NCBI RefSeq assembly: GCF_023337795.1
Contig: NZ_JALIRS010000007.1
Location: forward strand, 168,419 to 232,418
DNA from: Lysinibacillus sp. BPa_S21
Lineage (GTDB): Bacteria; Bacillota; Bacilli; Bacillales_A; Planococcaceae
Direction of reading: 5' to 3'
Length of the DNA stretch: 64,000 bases
Shown: positions 55,078 through 63,996 of the stretch, in pieces
How positions within the stretch are numbered: the first letter of the stretch is position 1
Layout: every line of letters starts with the position of its first letter
Notes under the pieces: generated by a model
Told to the model about the DNA's origin: nothing
Databases searched by the model: none
What the model saw: the letters and a program-made list of their open reading frames with translations, nothing else
Position numbers and translations under genes: made by a program

Positions 55078-56430
55078 TTATTCTGTTAAGCCCATTTCAG
55101 CACGGACTACATCTGCAATACGCTCTACGTAACGCTCGCAGTCCCCTTCTGTAGCTGCTTCCACCATTACTCGTACAAGTGGCTCAGTACCAGATGGACG
55201 CACTAACACGCGACCGTTACCAGCCATATCTGCTTCTACCTCAGCAATCACTGCAGCAACTTTTGCATTTTCCGTCACAGCATGCTTGTCTGTTACACGT
55301 ACGTTCACTAAACGTTGTGGGAAGATTTTCATTTCAGCAGCAAGCTCTGACAGTTTTTTACCTGTAGCTTTCATAATGTTAACAAGCTGAATACCTGTTA
55401 ATAAGCCATCACCAGTTGTGTTAAAGTCTAGGAAAACAATATGACCCGATTGCTCGCCGCCTAGATTATAATCATTGGCACGCATTTCTTCCACGACATA
55501 ACGATCACCTACAGCTGTCTGTACACTATGCATTTCGTTATCTTCAACAGCTTTATAGAAGCCCATATTACTCATAACCGTTGAAACGATTGTTTGCTTT
55601 TTCAAGCGACCAACTGTATTTAAATGCTTACCAATGATGAACATAATTTGATCACCATCAACAATTTTACCGTTTTCATCTACTGCGATTAAACGGTCAC
55701 CATCGCCATCGAATGCTAAACCAACATCAGCACCCTTTTCTGCTACAAATTTAGCTAATTCCTCTGGATGTGTTGAACCGACACCGTCATTAATATTTAA
55801 GCCTGTTGGTGAAGCACCCATCGTTGAGATATCCGCTTCTAAATCCGCAAATAAGTGTGTAGCTAGTGAAGACGTAGCGCCATGTGCACAATCTAATGCT
55901 ACGTGGATGCCATCAAATTCTTCAGTCACTGTTTGTTTTAAGTATTGAATATATTTTTGACCACCCTCGAAGTAGTCGCTTACAGAACCTAAATCTGCTC
56001 CGATTGGACGCGGCAATGTATCTTCTTGTGCATCTAATATTGCTTCGATTTCGGCTTCTTGCGCATCTGTTAGCTTAAAGCCATCAGGACCGAAAAATTT
56101 AATACCATTGTCAGCCACTGGGTTATGTGATGCTGAAATCATAACGCCTGCATTTGCGCTCATAATTCGAGTAAGGTAAGCCACACCTGGTGTTGAAATA
56201 ACACCAAGACGCATTACCTCTACGCCGATCGATAAAAGACCAGCTACAAGTGCACCTTCAAGCATTTCACCTGAAATACGTGTGTCGCGACCGATTAAAA
56301 CCTTTGGACGGTCAGTTGCATCCTTCGTTAAAACGTAGCCACCTACGCGGCCAAGCTTAAATGCAAACTCCGGTGTTAATTCACTATTCGCGACGCCACG
56401 GACGCCATCTGTTCCAAAATATTTACCCAT
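55078..56430 (-). CDS. glmM: Phosphoglucosamine mutase
   Basis: 450 aa. The catalytic serine loop is [14 protein letters not shown], Mg-binding is in [14 protein letters not shown], the sugar-specificity loop in [12 protein letters not shown], and the phosphate-binding loop in [12 protein letters not shown]. It converts glucosamine-6-P into glucosamine-1-P for UDP-GlcNAc. The ATG at 56430 begins [12 protein letters not shown] and has AAGGAG about 12 nt upstream; the longer frame is not conserved. It is the last gene of the cda block, about 300 bp after cdaR. In B. subtilis GlmM interacts with CdaA and lowers c-di-AMP synthesis. Confidence 0.95.
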   Translation of the reverse strand: MGKYFGTDGVRGVANSELTPEFAFKLGRVGGYVLTKDATDRPKVLIGRDTRISGEMLEGALVAGLLSIGVEVMRLGVISTPGVAYLTRIMSANAGVMISASHNPVADNGIKFFGPDGFKLTDAQEAEIEAILDAQEDTLPRPIGADLGSVSDYFEGGQKYIQYLKQTVTEEFDGIHVALDCAHGATSSLATHLFADLEADISTMGASPTGLNINDGVGSTHPEELAKFVAEKGADVGLAFDGDGDRLIAVDENGKIVDGDQIMFIIGKHLNTVGRLKKQTIVSTVMSNMGFYKAVEDNEMHSVQTAVGDRYVVEEMRANDYNLGGEQSGHIVFLDFNTTGDGLLTGIQLVNIMKATGKKLSELAAEMKIFPQRLVNVRVTDKHAVTENAKVAAVIAEVEADMAGNGRVLVRPSGTEPLVRVMVEAATEGDCERYVERIADVVRAEMGLTE

Positions 56431-56728
56431 TTTAATTATTCTCTCCTTCAATGCAAGACGGTTGTCACGCTTGTCTACAACGACAACTAGACCGCTCATC
56501 TGCTTACTTTTGGAAAAGTCTATTTTCGTTCATTCTCTGGTAACTATTAATTATGCCCCTATGTAAATTTATCTGAACTAGTAAAACAGCGCAGATAAAT
56601 TGGCTAGAGTATTTTGATTTTAGCCTGGGCAACTTTTCTCGTACTGTTTCAAATCTGAAAATGAATAACCTTACCGATAGAGAACGAACTCTCTACTGAA
56701 TCAAAATAAAATTATAGTCAGTTATTGT
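56431..56728. other. Spacer between cdaR and glmM
   Basis: About 300 bp with no clear terminator or small gene. It may contain a separate glmM promoter, but none is obvious. Confidence 0.4.
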
Positions 56729-57814
56729 TTAAGAATCAATATCTTCTGTTTTCTCCGCAGGCGGCGTGTCGTCCTCAGAAGGCGTTTTCGATTCCTCCGA
56801 AGTTGGCGGAGGAGTAGGTGGAGGTGCAGGAGTGGTAGTTGTTGTTGTTGTTGTCGTTGTTGTTTTTTCCTGCTCTACCTTCGTAATATCCGCTTTCACT
56901 TTAATTTTTGAATCAGATATTTTTGTCACACCTTCTGGCAATTTCACTTCAAATTCATAAGTTTTTGATTCTGTAATTTTTGATAAATCAACCTCTAATG
57001 GTATTGCAGTTAAAGCATCTATGATAGATTTTTTACCGTATACTCTCACCTTTGTAGGACTAATTGTTAATTGGTTGACGGTAATACTATTCGCCGCTTT
57101 CCCTATTTCCTTAAGCACAACAGGCAATTCTCTACTGTAAGCTCCAATATCTACTTGTACCTTCACCGTTGCCGGTTCAATTGTCACATCTAACTTATTT
57201 AAATCGCGATCTAATACTTTAACCTCCGCTACTTGTGAGAACGGTTCTCTTAAGCCTTGTTCACCCGTAACAGTAGCTTTTACATAACTAATGTTTTCAA
57301 TGGCACTTTTGGCACCTGTAACATACACCGTAGCTGGATTAGAAGACATGCTATTTAAAATATATCCTTCTTCAATTAAACGCGTATTTAGCTCAGGGTC
57401 AACACGAAACTCCTGCGTGACTTTTTCCTCAATGTTTACCTTAATAGTTGCTGGGTCTAATGTAACTTGTAACTTATCCGAAATATTTTCGTATTGTAGT
57501 CTAACATTATGCTCACCTATGAGTAATTTACTCAAATCCGCAAATATAGAAAAATCTCTAGAAGTTTGAGCTTTTAAAGCGAGTGGCGTTGGACCTTTTA
57601 TCGTAACGTTCACCGTCTTTGGTATCCCTGTTACAATAAGATTCTTATCGTCATAAAAAACATCTACTGGCACATCGCGAATTACTACTGTTTGCTCATT
57701 CAATATTGATTTATTTTTAGGAGATAATTCGGTACGAACAGAGAAAAATAACAAAAAGGCTAGAAATAGTGCAACGATTCGTAAAACCCAAGGGCTATCC
57801 ATCATTTTATCCAT
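56729..57814 (-). CDS. cdaR: CdaA regulator, YbbR-domain protein
   Basis: 361 aa. One N-terminal membrane helix (about residues 9-27) and about four YbbR-type beta domains outside the membrane (VPVDVFYDDKNLIVTGIPKT; VYVTGAKSAIENISYVKATV; VRVYGKKSIIDALTAIPLEV are the repeated motif). The tail is low complexity: eleven consecutive Thr, then Pro-rich TPAPPPTPPPTSEES and an acidic end. It starts 8 bp inside cdaA, so the two are coupled. CdaR tunes the diadenylate cyclase CdaA. GGAGGG precedes the ATG. Confidence 0.92.
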   Translation of the reverse strand: MDKMMDSPWVLRIVALFLAFLLFFSVRTELSPKNKSILNEQTVVIRDVPVDVFYDDKNLIVTGIPKTVNVTIKGPTPLALKAQTSRDFSIFADLSKLLIGEHNVRLQYENISDKLQVTLDPATIKVNIEEKVTQEFRVDPELNTRLIEEGYILNSMSSNPATVYVTGAKSAIENISYVKATVTGEQGLREPFSQVAEVKVLDRDLNKLDVTIEPATVKVQVDIGAYSRELPVVLKEIGKAANSITVNQLTISPTKVRVYGKKSIIDALTAIPLEVDLSKITESKTYEFEVKLPEGVTKISDSKIKVKADITKVEQEKTTTTTTTTTTTPAPPPTPPPTSEESKTPSEDDTPPAEKTEDIDS

Positions 57815-58643
57815 TCTTTTTCCCCCTCCAAGTTAACTTAGAGGCTGCATCTGACTCCTGTGCTAATCCGAACCACATTTTACGTAACAGTTCTTCGAAT
57901 TCCTCTAGAGAAAGATTTCGATGAAGATTACCATTCATTGTAAGACTAATGGCACCGGTTTCTTCCGATACAACAATAGTAATGGCATCTGTCACTTCAC
58001 TTAAGCCGAGTGCAGCTCGATGGCGCGTCCCAAGCTCTTTAGAGATAAACGGACTCTCAGAAAGCGGTAAATAACAAGCCGCTGCTGAGATTTTATCTTT
58101 CTGCATAATAACTGCTCCATCATGCAGTGGCGTATTCGGTATAAAAATGTTGATAAGTAGCTCCGATGATATCTCAGCATTTAGTCCTATGCCCGTTTCT
58201 ATATATTCATTTAGACCAGTTTCTTTTTCAATAGAAATTAACGCCCCTATACGACGTTTGGCCATATAACTAACTGATTTCTTCATCGCCTCAATAAGCC
58301 TTGTCTGTTCTTCCTCAACTTGATTAATTGAACGTTGGAATAACTTCCCTCTACCAATTTGTTCAAGACCACGTCTTATTTCCGGTTGGAAAATGATAAT
58401 AATCGCCAAGAAACCGAAATCGATAACTTGTTGTAACATCCATCCTAACGTTTCTAACCCTAAAAACTCTGTAGCAAGGCGCGCAATAATAATTACGAAA
58501 ATTCCCTTTAATAATTGGACAGCCTTCGTACCTTTAATGAGGGTTAAAATTTTATAAACAACGTACCATACGAGCAGTACATCTAATAAGTTAATAACAA
58601 TATTCACAGGTGTTAAATTAGCGAAATGTTCGATAATTTGCAC
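57807..58643 (-). CDS. cdaA: Membrane diadenylate cyclase CdaA
   Basis: 278 aa, close to the 273 aa of B. subtilis CdaA. Three membrane helices (about residues 10-90) are followed by the DAC domain with LHDGAVIM (DGA) and LGTRHRAALG (RHR), the two catalytic motifs that condense two ATP into c-di-AMP. A GTG at 58643 with GGGGG 7 nt upstream begins the conserved MQIIEHFANLTPVNIVINLL. It overlaps cdaR. c-di-AMP controls potassium, osmolyte and cell-wall homeostasis. Confidence 0.93.
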   Translation of the reverse strand: MQIIEHFANLTPVNIVINLLDVLLVWYVVYKILTLIKGTKAVQLLKGIFVIIIARLATEFLGLETLGWMLQQVIDFGFLAIIIIFQPEIRRGLEQIGRGKLFQRSINQVEEEQTRLIEAMKKSVSYMAKRRIGALISIEKETGLNEYIETGIGLNAEISSELLINIFIPNTPLHDGAVIMQKDKISAAACYLPLSESPFISKELGTRHRAALGLSEVTDAITIVVSEETGAISLTMNGNLHRNLSLEEFEELLRKMWFGLAQESDAASKLTWRGKKNG

Positions 58644-58722
58644 GTGGCATCCCCCACTTTTCATTGCGAATCCATACACATTTAAGTATAGCACATTCTT
58701 ATCAAATGTAACTTTTTTCAAT

Positions 58723-58752
58723 TAAAAAGTCTACTCAAAAGAGTAGACCGTT
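58723..58752 (-). terminator. Hairpin between rsiW and cdaA
   Basis: GTCTACTC pairs with GAGTAGAC around TTTT, then leftward TTTTTAATT. It would separate the sigW-rsiW transcript from cdaA. Confidence 0.8.
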
Positions 58753-58792
58753 CAGCCTCTCACGTGCACTATCTATTAGGACGTATAGAGTG

Positions 58793-59419
58793 TTATTTAG
58801 TTGCTTGTTTCTCCTCGAATGTCACAGCAGACTTAACTGAATTTTTAATCGTATACCAGAGCCATTCGAATACTTCGTCAATTTCTTCTATTTTTCCTGA
58901 AACAACTGCCGAAGATGCCATATACTGTCCGTTAATAACGGTAACATTGCCATCCACTTCACCCTCAACAATTAAATCACCATTTTTAACAACAATGTCG
59001 CCCTTTACAACTTCTCCCTCTGGCACAATAACCGTTTGACCTTCAACAACTAGGTTCGGTTGTTTAGTCACAGAGAAATGTTGGTCATCCATAAAACTAC
59101 CTAGTAAAGTTGCACTCATAAATAAACAAAACACTGCTGCTGCCACAAAGAGTGGATGTCGGCGAATCCACTTCTGCATACCTACACGACTTTTAGGTTT
59201 CGGTAAACGAGCCATCACAGCTTCTTCAAAACGCGGAGGTGGTGTAATGTGGGAAGCACTCTTCACAAAGGCGATTGTTTCACTTAATTCCTGCATCAAC
59301 TGTTTACAATCACTGCATGTATGCAAATGTCGTTTTAACTCTTGCTCATGCTCACGACTAATGTCACCATCTAAATAATCATGGATATAGTCTATTATAT
59401 GCTCTGGACAAGTATTCAT
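58793..59419 (-). CDS. rsiW: Anti-sigma-W factor
   Basis: 208 aa. The N-terminal anti-sigma zinc motif is HEQELKRHLHTCSDCKQL (His-x3-Cys-x2-Cys plus an upstream His/Cys). A single membrane helix (about residues 90-108) separates it from an extracellular domain with a beta-repeat EGEVVKGDIVVKNGDLIVEG similar to bactofilin-like repeats. Cleavage by membrane proteases releases SigW under envelope stress. It lies 13 bp after sigW and is coregulated with it. Confidence 0.9.
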   Translation of the reverse strand: MNTCPEHIIDYIHDYLDGDISREHEQELKRHLHTCSDCKQLMQELSETIAFVKSASHITPPPRFEEAVMARLPKPKSRVGMQKWIRRHPLFVAAAVFCLFMSATLLGSFMDDQHFSVTKQPNLVVEGQTVIVPEGEVVKGDIVVKNGDLIVEGEVDGNVTVINGQYMASSAVVSGKIEEIDEVFEWLWYTIKNSVKSAVTFEEKQATK

Positions 59420-59432
59420 GACGCTTCCCCTC

Positions 59433-59996
59433 CTACAGATTGTTTAATTGCTTACGTAATGCTTCACGTCCGCGGTGAATCCTCGTTTTCACCGTTCCAA
59501 GAGGCATATCTAAAATCTCGCTAATTTCTTGTAATGATAATTCTTCAATATATTTCAATACTATAACTGAACGGTATTTATCCGGCAAACGTCCAATCTC
59601 ATATTGAATGCGATCTTGCAGTTCCAGTTTCTCTATCTGTTCCTCTGGTAGCTGGTCATCTGCTGCGATCTGCGAATACATATCAAGCCCTTCTGTACCA
59701 GCTACTTCCGCATCTAAATAGTAATCCGGCTTTTTCTTCCGGATACGGTCTATACAAAGGTTTGTCGCTATGCGATAAAGCCACGTCGAAAATTTTCTTT
59801 TCTGATCAAAAGTATGCAAGTTCATATAGGCACGAACAAATGCCTCTTGTGCAATGTCCTCAGATTCTTGCTTGTTCCCCAACATCCTATAGCATACTTG
59901 ATACAGTTTGTGCTGATAGAGACTCACAATATCTGCAAATGCGTTTTGATCGCCTTTAAGCACTTGTTTTATTTTCTTGTTTACTAACGCATCCAT
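59433..59996 (-). CDS. sigW: ECF sigma factor SigW
   Basis: 187 aa. Region 2 is QESEDIAQEAFVRAYMNLHT with KFSTWLYRIATNLCIDRIRK; region 4 is KYIEELSLQEISEILDMPLG with TVKTRIHRGREALRKQL. Length, sequence and its position before rsiW-cdaA match SigW of B. subtilis, which controls resistance to cell-wall antibiotics, bacteriocins and alkaline stress. It is preceded by a promoter of its own type. Confidence 0.93.
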   Translation of the reverse strand: MDALVNKKIKQVLKGDQNAFADIVSLYQHKLYQVCYRMLGNKQESEDIAQEAFVRAYMNLHTFDQKRKFSTWLYRIATNLCIDRIRKKKPDYYLDAEVAGTEGLDMYSQIAADDQLPEEQIEKLELQDRIQYEIGRLPDKYRSVIVLKYIEELSLQEISEILDMPLGTVKTRIHRGREALRKQLNNL

Positions 59997-60032
59997 TGTG
60001 TCGATTTCTCCACCTTTACAACTGTCTTATAC

Positions 60033-60061
60033 TATACGACCCATCGATAAGAAAAGTTTCA
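60033..60061 (-). promoter_or_regulatory. SigW-type autoregulatory promoter
   Basis: On the leftward strand TGAAAC (60061-60056) and CGTATA (60038-60033) are 17 bp apart, close to the SigW consensus, and lie some 40 bp before sigW. Confidence 0.85.
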
Positions 60062-60129
60062 TTTTGTTATTAATTATAACAAAAGATTTTTATACAATGT
60101 GGCAATAGGTAATTTTTTGTCAAATTTCT

Positions 60130-61035
60130 TTAAACGAGCGTTTCTCCAAATAAAGATCCCATCAATGCTACTGCAACATCAGCTGTTCTATTCTTTTCAT
60201 CTAAAATCGGATTAACCTCAACGAATTCAGCAGATGTTAGCATACCTGATTCCTGAAGCATTTCCATCGCCAAATGGCTTTCTCGATACGTAATACCACC
60301 AGGTACAGGTGTCCCAACTCCAGGAGTATAAAGAGGATCTAACCCATCTAAATCAAGTGATAAATGCAAACCATCTATATTGCGCTCTCTTAAATAGGCA
60401 AGTGCATCTTCCATTACTCTTGTCATTCCAAGACGATCTACCTCGTGCATTGTATACACCTTAATCCCTTGCTGTCTAATTAATTCACGTTCTCCTGGGT
60501 CTACAGAACGTGCTCCAATAATAATGACGTTTTCAGGTTTAATTTTCGGTACATCATTACGAATTTTCACTAACCGTTCATGTCCAAGTCCAATGCTAAC
60601 AGCTAGCGGCATACCATGTATATTACCAGACGGTGTCGTATCAGGTGTATTTAGGTCCGCATGCGCATCAAACCAAATAACGCCTAAATTTTTATAATGC
60701 TCACCAAGCCCTGCAAGTGTACCAATAGCAATACTATGGTCGCCACCAAGTACAAGCGGAAACGCCTTGTGCTCAATCGCTTCATTTACACTATTAGCCA
60801 AGGATGTACTTACATCAATAACTTCCTCTAAATTAAGTAGTTGTTTATCAACAACAGTACCTTCTATTTTTTGACTAACACGTATATCCCCTTGATCATG
60901 TACTGCATGTCCGATTGCCTCTAAGCGCTCCACAACACCTGCGTAACGAATAGCACTTGGCCCCATATCTACCCCTCTACGAGTTTGCCCATAATCAGTC
61001 GGTACTCCAATAATAGCAATATTTAGTTTATTCAT
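60130..61035 (-). CDS. rocF: Arginase
   Basis: 301 aa. Mn-binding motifs are LGGDHSIAIGT, WFDAHADLNTPDTTPSGNIH and SLDLDGLDPLYTPGVGTP. The enzyme splits arginine to ornithine and urea in the cytosol. AAGGGGG lies 8 nt before the ATG. It is upstream of sigW on the same strand but has its own transcription unit; no RocR/AhrC site was placed. It closes the envelope block. Confidence 0.93.
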   Translation of the reverse strand: MNKLNIAIIGVPTDYGQTRRGVDMGPSAIRYAGVVERLEAIGHAVHDQGDIRVSQKIEGTVVDKQLLNLEEVIDVSTSLANSVNEAIEHKAFPLVLGGDHSIAIGTLAGLGEHYKNLGVIWFDAHADLNTPDTTPSGNIHGMPLAVSIGLGHERLVKIRNDVPKIKPENVIIIGARSVDPGERELIRQQGIKVYTMHEVDRLGMTRVMEDALAYLRERNIDGLHLSLDLDGLDPLYTPGVGTPVPGGITYRESHLAMEMLQESGMLTSAEFVEVNPILDEKNRTADVAVALMGSLFGETLV

Positions 61036-61137
61036 TTTTTCATACCCCCTTTAAGTTGTAAGACTATTGTAAAGCCTATATCCTACCTGGCTCAACTCAA
61101 CATTTTCGTGAATATTTATACAATTAAAAAAGGTATA

Positions 61138-61172
61138 AAAAAATCTCCTGCTGTTTTCAGCAAGAGATTAGT
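61138..61172 (-). terminator. Terminator of the tRNA cluster
   Basis: AATCTC...TGCTG pairs with CAGCA...GAGATT; leftward it ends in T7. It follows tRNA-Lys. Confidence 0.85.
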
Positions 61173-61219
61173 ATCTGTAGTTAATGTTACACTTTTGAAT
61201 ATACTTTATTCTATAAAAG

Positions 61220-61292
61220 TGAGCCATGAAGGACTCGAACCTTCGACCCTCTGATTAAAAGTCAGATGCTCTACCAACTGAGCTAATGGCTC
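61220..61292 (-). tRNA. tRNA-Lys (TTT)
   Basis: 73 nt, complete cloverleaf: acceptor GAGCCAT with ATGGCTC, anticodon TTT in CTTTTAA, T-loop GGTTCGAGTCC. CCA is not encoded. Last of six tRNA genes in one leftward transcript. Confidence 0.95.
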
Positions 61293-61302
61293 AAAATAAA
61301 AA

Positions 61303-61377
61303 TGGCTGGGGTACTAGGATTCGAACCTAGGCATGACGGAATCAAAATCCGTTGCCTTACCGCTTGGCTATACCCCA
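61303..61377 (-). tRNA. tRNA-Gln (TTG)
   Basis: 75 nt including encoded CCA. Acceptor TGGGGTA with TACCCCA, anticodon TTG in TTTTGAT, T-loop GGTTCGAATCC. Confidence 0.95.
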
Positions 61378-61393
61378 ATCATTAAAATAAAAC

Positions 61394-61477
61394 TGGTGGA
61401 GGGGGACGGATTCGAACCGCCGAACCCTAAGGAGCGGATTTACAGTCCGCCGCGTTTAGCCACTTCGCTACCCCTCC
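61394..61477 (-). tRNA. tRNA-Tyr (GTA)
   Basis: 84 nt with encoded CCA and a long variable arm. Anticodon GTA in CTGTAAA. It is the substrate of TyrRS and the ligand sensed by the T-box at 38584-38905. Confidence 0.95.
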
Positions 61478-61491
61478 GAAATAACACATTA

Positions 61492-61567
61492 TGGTGGAGG
61501 ATGACGGGCTCGAACCGCCGACCCTCTGCTTGTAAGGCAGATGCTCTCCCAGCTGAGCTAATCCTCC
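61492..61567 (-). tRNA. tRNA-Val (TAC)
   Basis: 76 nt with encoded CCA. Acceptor GGAGGAT with ATCCTCC, anticodon TAC in CTTACAA. Confidence 0.95.
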
Positions 61568-61640
61568 ATAAAAACAGGTGTTCATTTCTTCACAGTTTAT
61601 TTTCTTTTTAAGCCTTTGCATTACTACAATGCTTTAAAAA

Positions 61641-61715
61641 TGGTGACCCCTACGGGATTCGAACCCGTGTTACCGCCGTGAAAGGGCGGTGTCTTAACCA
61701 CTTGACCAAGGGGCC
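61641..61715 (-). tRNA. tRNA-Glu (TTC)
   Basis: 75 nt with encoded CCA. Acceptor GGCCCCT with AGGGGTC, anticodon TTC in CTTTCAC. Confidence 0.95.
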
Positions 61716-61833
61716 ATTTTTTAAATGTCTTAAACAAGACAAGAATTATGATAACATTTATTACTGTTCAATGCAATACTTATTTTATAACTTTTTATAT
61801 GTATAACATCAACTTTAAAAATGAGCAAAAAAA

Positions 61834-61910
61834 TGGCTCCGAAGGCAGGACTCGAACCTGCGACAACCTGATTAACAGTCAGGTGCTACTACCAACTGAG
61901 CTACTTCGGA
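61834..61910 (-). tRNA. tRNA-Asn (GTT)
   Basis: 77 nt with encoded CCA. Acceptor TCCGAAG with CTTCGGA, anticodon GTT in CTGTTAA. First gene of the tRNA cluster, directly after a strong promoter. Confidence 0.95.
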
Positions 61911-61959
61911 ACAATACTATTCAATTCGGTTTTTTTAAAACCTCTTAAGTACATTTATT

Positions 61960-61987
61960 ATTATAGCAAGCATTATAATTTATGCAA
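61960..61987 (-). promoter_or_regulatory. Promoter of the tRNA cluster
   Basis: On the leftward strand TTGCAT (61987-61982) and TATAAT (61965-61960) are 16 bp apart, some 50 bp before tRNA-Asn. It gives the cluster its own promoter, separate from the rRNA operon. Confidence 0.8.
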
Positions 61988-62179
61988 TACTTTTTGTGAA
62001 AATTTTAATATTTTTTATCTAAGCATTCCTGATCATTACCTAAAAACCTAATAGTTCTCTATAAAATCTAATATTTCTATTTTATGCGTAGAATATTCTT
62101 GCTGTATATTATTGTAATTGTTAAAATGAGAATAGTTTTATGAATTTTCTATTAAATTTGTTTGGGGAGGAATGTTCAC

Positions 62180-63757
62180 ATGGCAACAAACGATTTAATT
62201 GCACCAGAATTCTATAATATTACAGAGGAATTGGAGAAATTCTCTCAAGATAGTAATCGTCAAGCAATACAATGGCTAAATGAGCAGCAGGAACGCCGGA
62301 CAATTTCCTATGTTGAACTTGTTCAAAAAATGAATCAATATGCGAATGCCTTTACGAAGAAGGGGCTTCAAAAAGGAGATCGCGTATTAGTTATTATTCC
62401 ACGTCTGCCTGAGGCTTATTTTGTCTTCCTTGGCTGTCTAAAGGCTGGTATTGTGCCTATTTCATGTTCAGAAATGTTACGTGCAAGTGATTTAGAATAT
62501 CGTATGGAGCACTCTTCTGCAAGGGCAGTAATTGCCTATGAAACATTCACTAGTGAGGTAGATCATATTACTTCATCAGTAGATGCTTTAAAAAATAAGC
62601 TGGTTATAGGTGCTGCTACAGGTGATTGGACGTCTTTAAATGAATTGGCTAGTACGCAGCCGGATACATTTAAAGCGGCGACGACGAAAAGAGATGATAT
62701 GGCATTTCTTTCTTATACATCAGGCACGACTGGTAAACCAAAAGGAGCTGTTCATTCGCACGGTTGGGGATATGCACATATTAGAACAGCTGCTTCTCAA
62801 TGGCTTGGTGTACGTGAAGGTGATCTAGTTTGGGCTACAGCAGCTCCAGGATGGCAAAAATGGATTTGGAGCCCATTTTTATCGACGATCATGTTAGGCG
62901 CAACTGCATTTGTATACCACGGAGGATTTGATGCAAAAACATACCTTCAACTGCTTCAAGATGAAAAGGTCAATGTATTATGCTGTACTCCAACGGAATA
63001 TCGAATTATGGCGAAGATTGATAATTTAAAAGACTATAATCTTTCTTCACTACGTAGCGCTGTTTCGGCTGGTGAACCATTAAATCGCCCAGTCATCGAA
63101 GCATTTATGAATAACTTCGGACTCAAAGTTCGCGATGGCTATGGCCAAACAGAAAATACTTTATTAATCGGCACACTTGAAAATACTGAGTTACGTCCTG
63201 GTTCAATGGGTGTTCCTACACCAGGCAATATTGTTCGCATTATAGATCATGAAGGCAACGAAGCCCCAGTTGGAGAAGTTGGAGATATTGCCGTACACAA
63301 AACATCTCCTGCTCTATTTAAAGAGTACTATCGTGAGCCTGAACGTACACAAGCTGCCTTCCGCGGTGATTGGTATATTACTGGTGACCAAGCTAAATGT
63401 GATGAAGACGGTTACTTCTGGTTTGAAGGTCGAGGAGATGACATCATTATTTCCTCAGGCTATACAATTGGGCCATTCGAGGTAGAGGATGCTTTAAATA
63501 AACATGAAGCTGTACAAGAGTGTGCTGTTGTTGCAGCTCCAGATGAAATTAGAGGACATATTGTTAAAGCCTTTGTCATCTTACGAGAAGGCTTTAGAGA
63601 TCGTGATGAGGACGAGTTAACAAAAGAACTACAGGAGCACGTTAAATCATTAACAGCGCCTTATAAATATCCTCGTAGTATTGTCTTTATCGATGAGCTA
63701 CCAAAAACAACTTCTGGTAAGATTCGCCGTATAGAGCTACGAGCAGCAACTGTATAA
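62180..63757 (+). CDS. Acyl-CoA synthetase (AMP-binding, medium-chain type)
   Basis: 525 aa. Adenylation motifs: SYTSGTTGKPKGAVHSH (P-loop), DGYGQTENTLLIG, GDWYITGDQAKCDEDGYFWF, GRGDDIIISSGYTIGPFEVE and the catalytic lysine in LPKTTSGKIRRIELR. It activates a carboxylic acid as acyl-AMP and then acyl-CoA; the overall look is of the AcsM/acetyl-CoA synthetase-like branch with medium-chain acids. The ATG at 62180 has GGGGAGG 9 nt upstream. It is oriented against the rRNA and tRNA genes and sits between them. Confidence 0.88.
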   Translation: MATNDLIAPEFYNITEELEKFSQDSNRQAIQWLNEQQERRTISYVELVQKMNQYANAFTKKGLQKGDRVLVIIPRLPEAYFVFLGCLKAGIVPISCSEMLRASDLEYRMEHSSARAVIAYETFTSEVDHITSSVDALKNKLVIGAATGDWTSLNELASTQPDTFKAATTKRDDMAFLSYTSGTTGKPKGAVHSHGWGYAHIRTAASQWLGVREGDLVWATAAPGWQKWIWSPFLSTIMLGATAFVYHGGFDAKTYLQLLQDEKVNVLCCTPTEYRIMAKIDNLKDYNLSSLRSAVSAGEPLNRPVIEAFMNNFGLKVRDGYGQTENTLLIGTLENTELRPGSMGVPTPGNIVRIIDHEGNEAPVGEVGDIAVHKTSPALFKEYYREPERTQAAFRGDWYITGDQAKCDEDGYFWFEGRGDDIIISSGYTIGPFEVEDALNKHEAVQECAVVAAPDEIRGHIVKAFVILREGFRDRDEDELTKELQEHVKSLTAPYKYPRSIVFIDELPKTTSGKIRRIELRAATV

Positions 63758-63762
63758 AATAA

Positions 63763-63806
63763 AAAAGGAGACATTTACCAATCACTTGGTTGAAATGTCT
63801 CCTTTA
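63763..63806 (+). terminator. Terminator after the acyl-CoA synthetase
   Basis: AAAGGAGACATTT pairs with AAATGTCTCCTTT; ACCAA with TTGGT extends the stem. Confidence 0.85.
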
Positions 63807-63837
63807 TCTATTGCTGAAGTTTTATATTCTTTGGATA

Positions 63838-63878
63838 TAAAAAAAGCCACTACTGAGTTTATCAGCAGCGACTTTTTG
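63838..63878 (-). terminator. rRNA operon terminator
   Basis: AAGTCGCTGCTGATAAACTC pairs imperfectly with GAGTTT...GTAGTGGCTT-type sequence and is followed leftward by T7. It lies right after 5S rRNA. Confidence 0.85.
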
Positions 63879-63879
63879 C

Positions 63880-63996
63880 GCCTAGCGACGTCCTACTCTC
63901 ACAGGGGGAAGCCCCCAACTACCATCGGCGCTAAAGAGCTTAACTTCCGTGTTCGGTATGGGAACGGGTGTGACCTCTTTGCCATCATCACTAGAC
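63880..63996 (-). rRNA. rrf: 5S ribosomal RNA
   Basis: About 116 nt. Read leftward it contains AGAGGTCACACCCGTTCCCA, ACCGAACACGGAAGTTAAGC and GATGGTAGTTGGGGGCTTCC, the invariant 5S core, and ends GAGAGTAGGACGTCGCTAG, pairing with the start CTAGTGATG. It is the last gene of an rRNA operon whose 16S and 23S genes lie beyond the right window edge. Confidence 0.95.

Noticed and set aside
61333..61621. Frames over the tRNA cluster
   Set aside because: They run through complete tRNA cloverleaves, a frequent false protein call.
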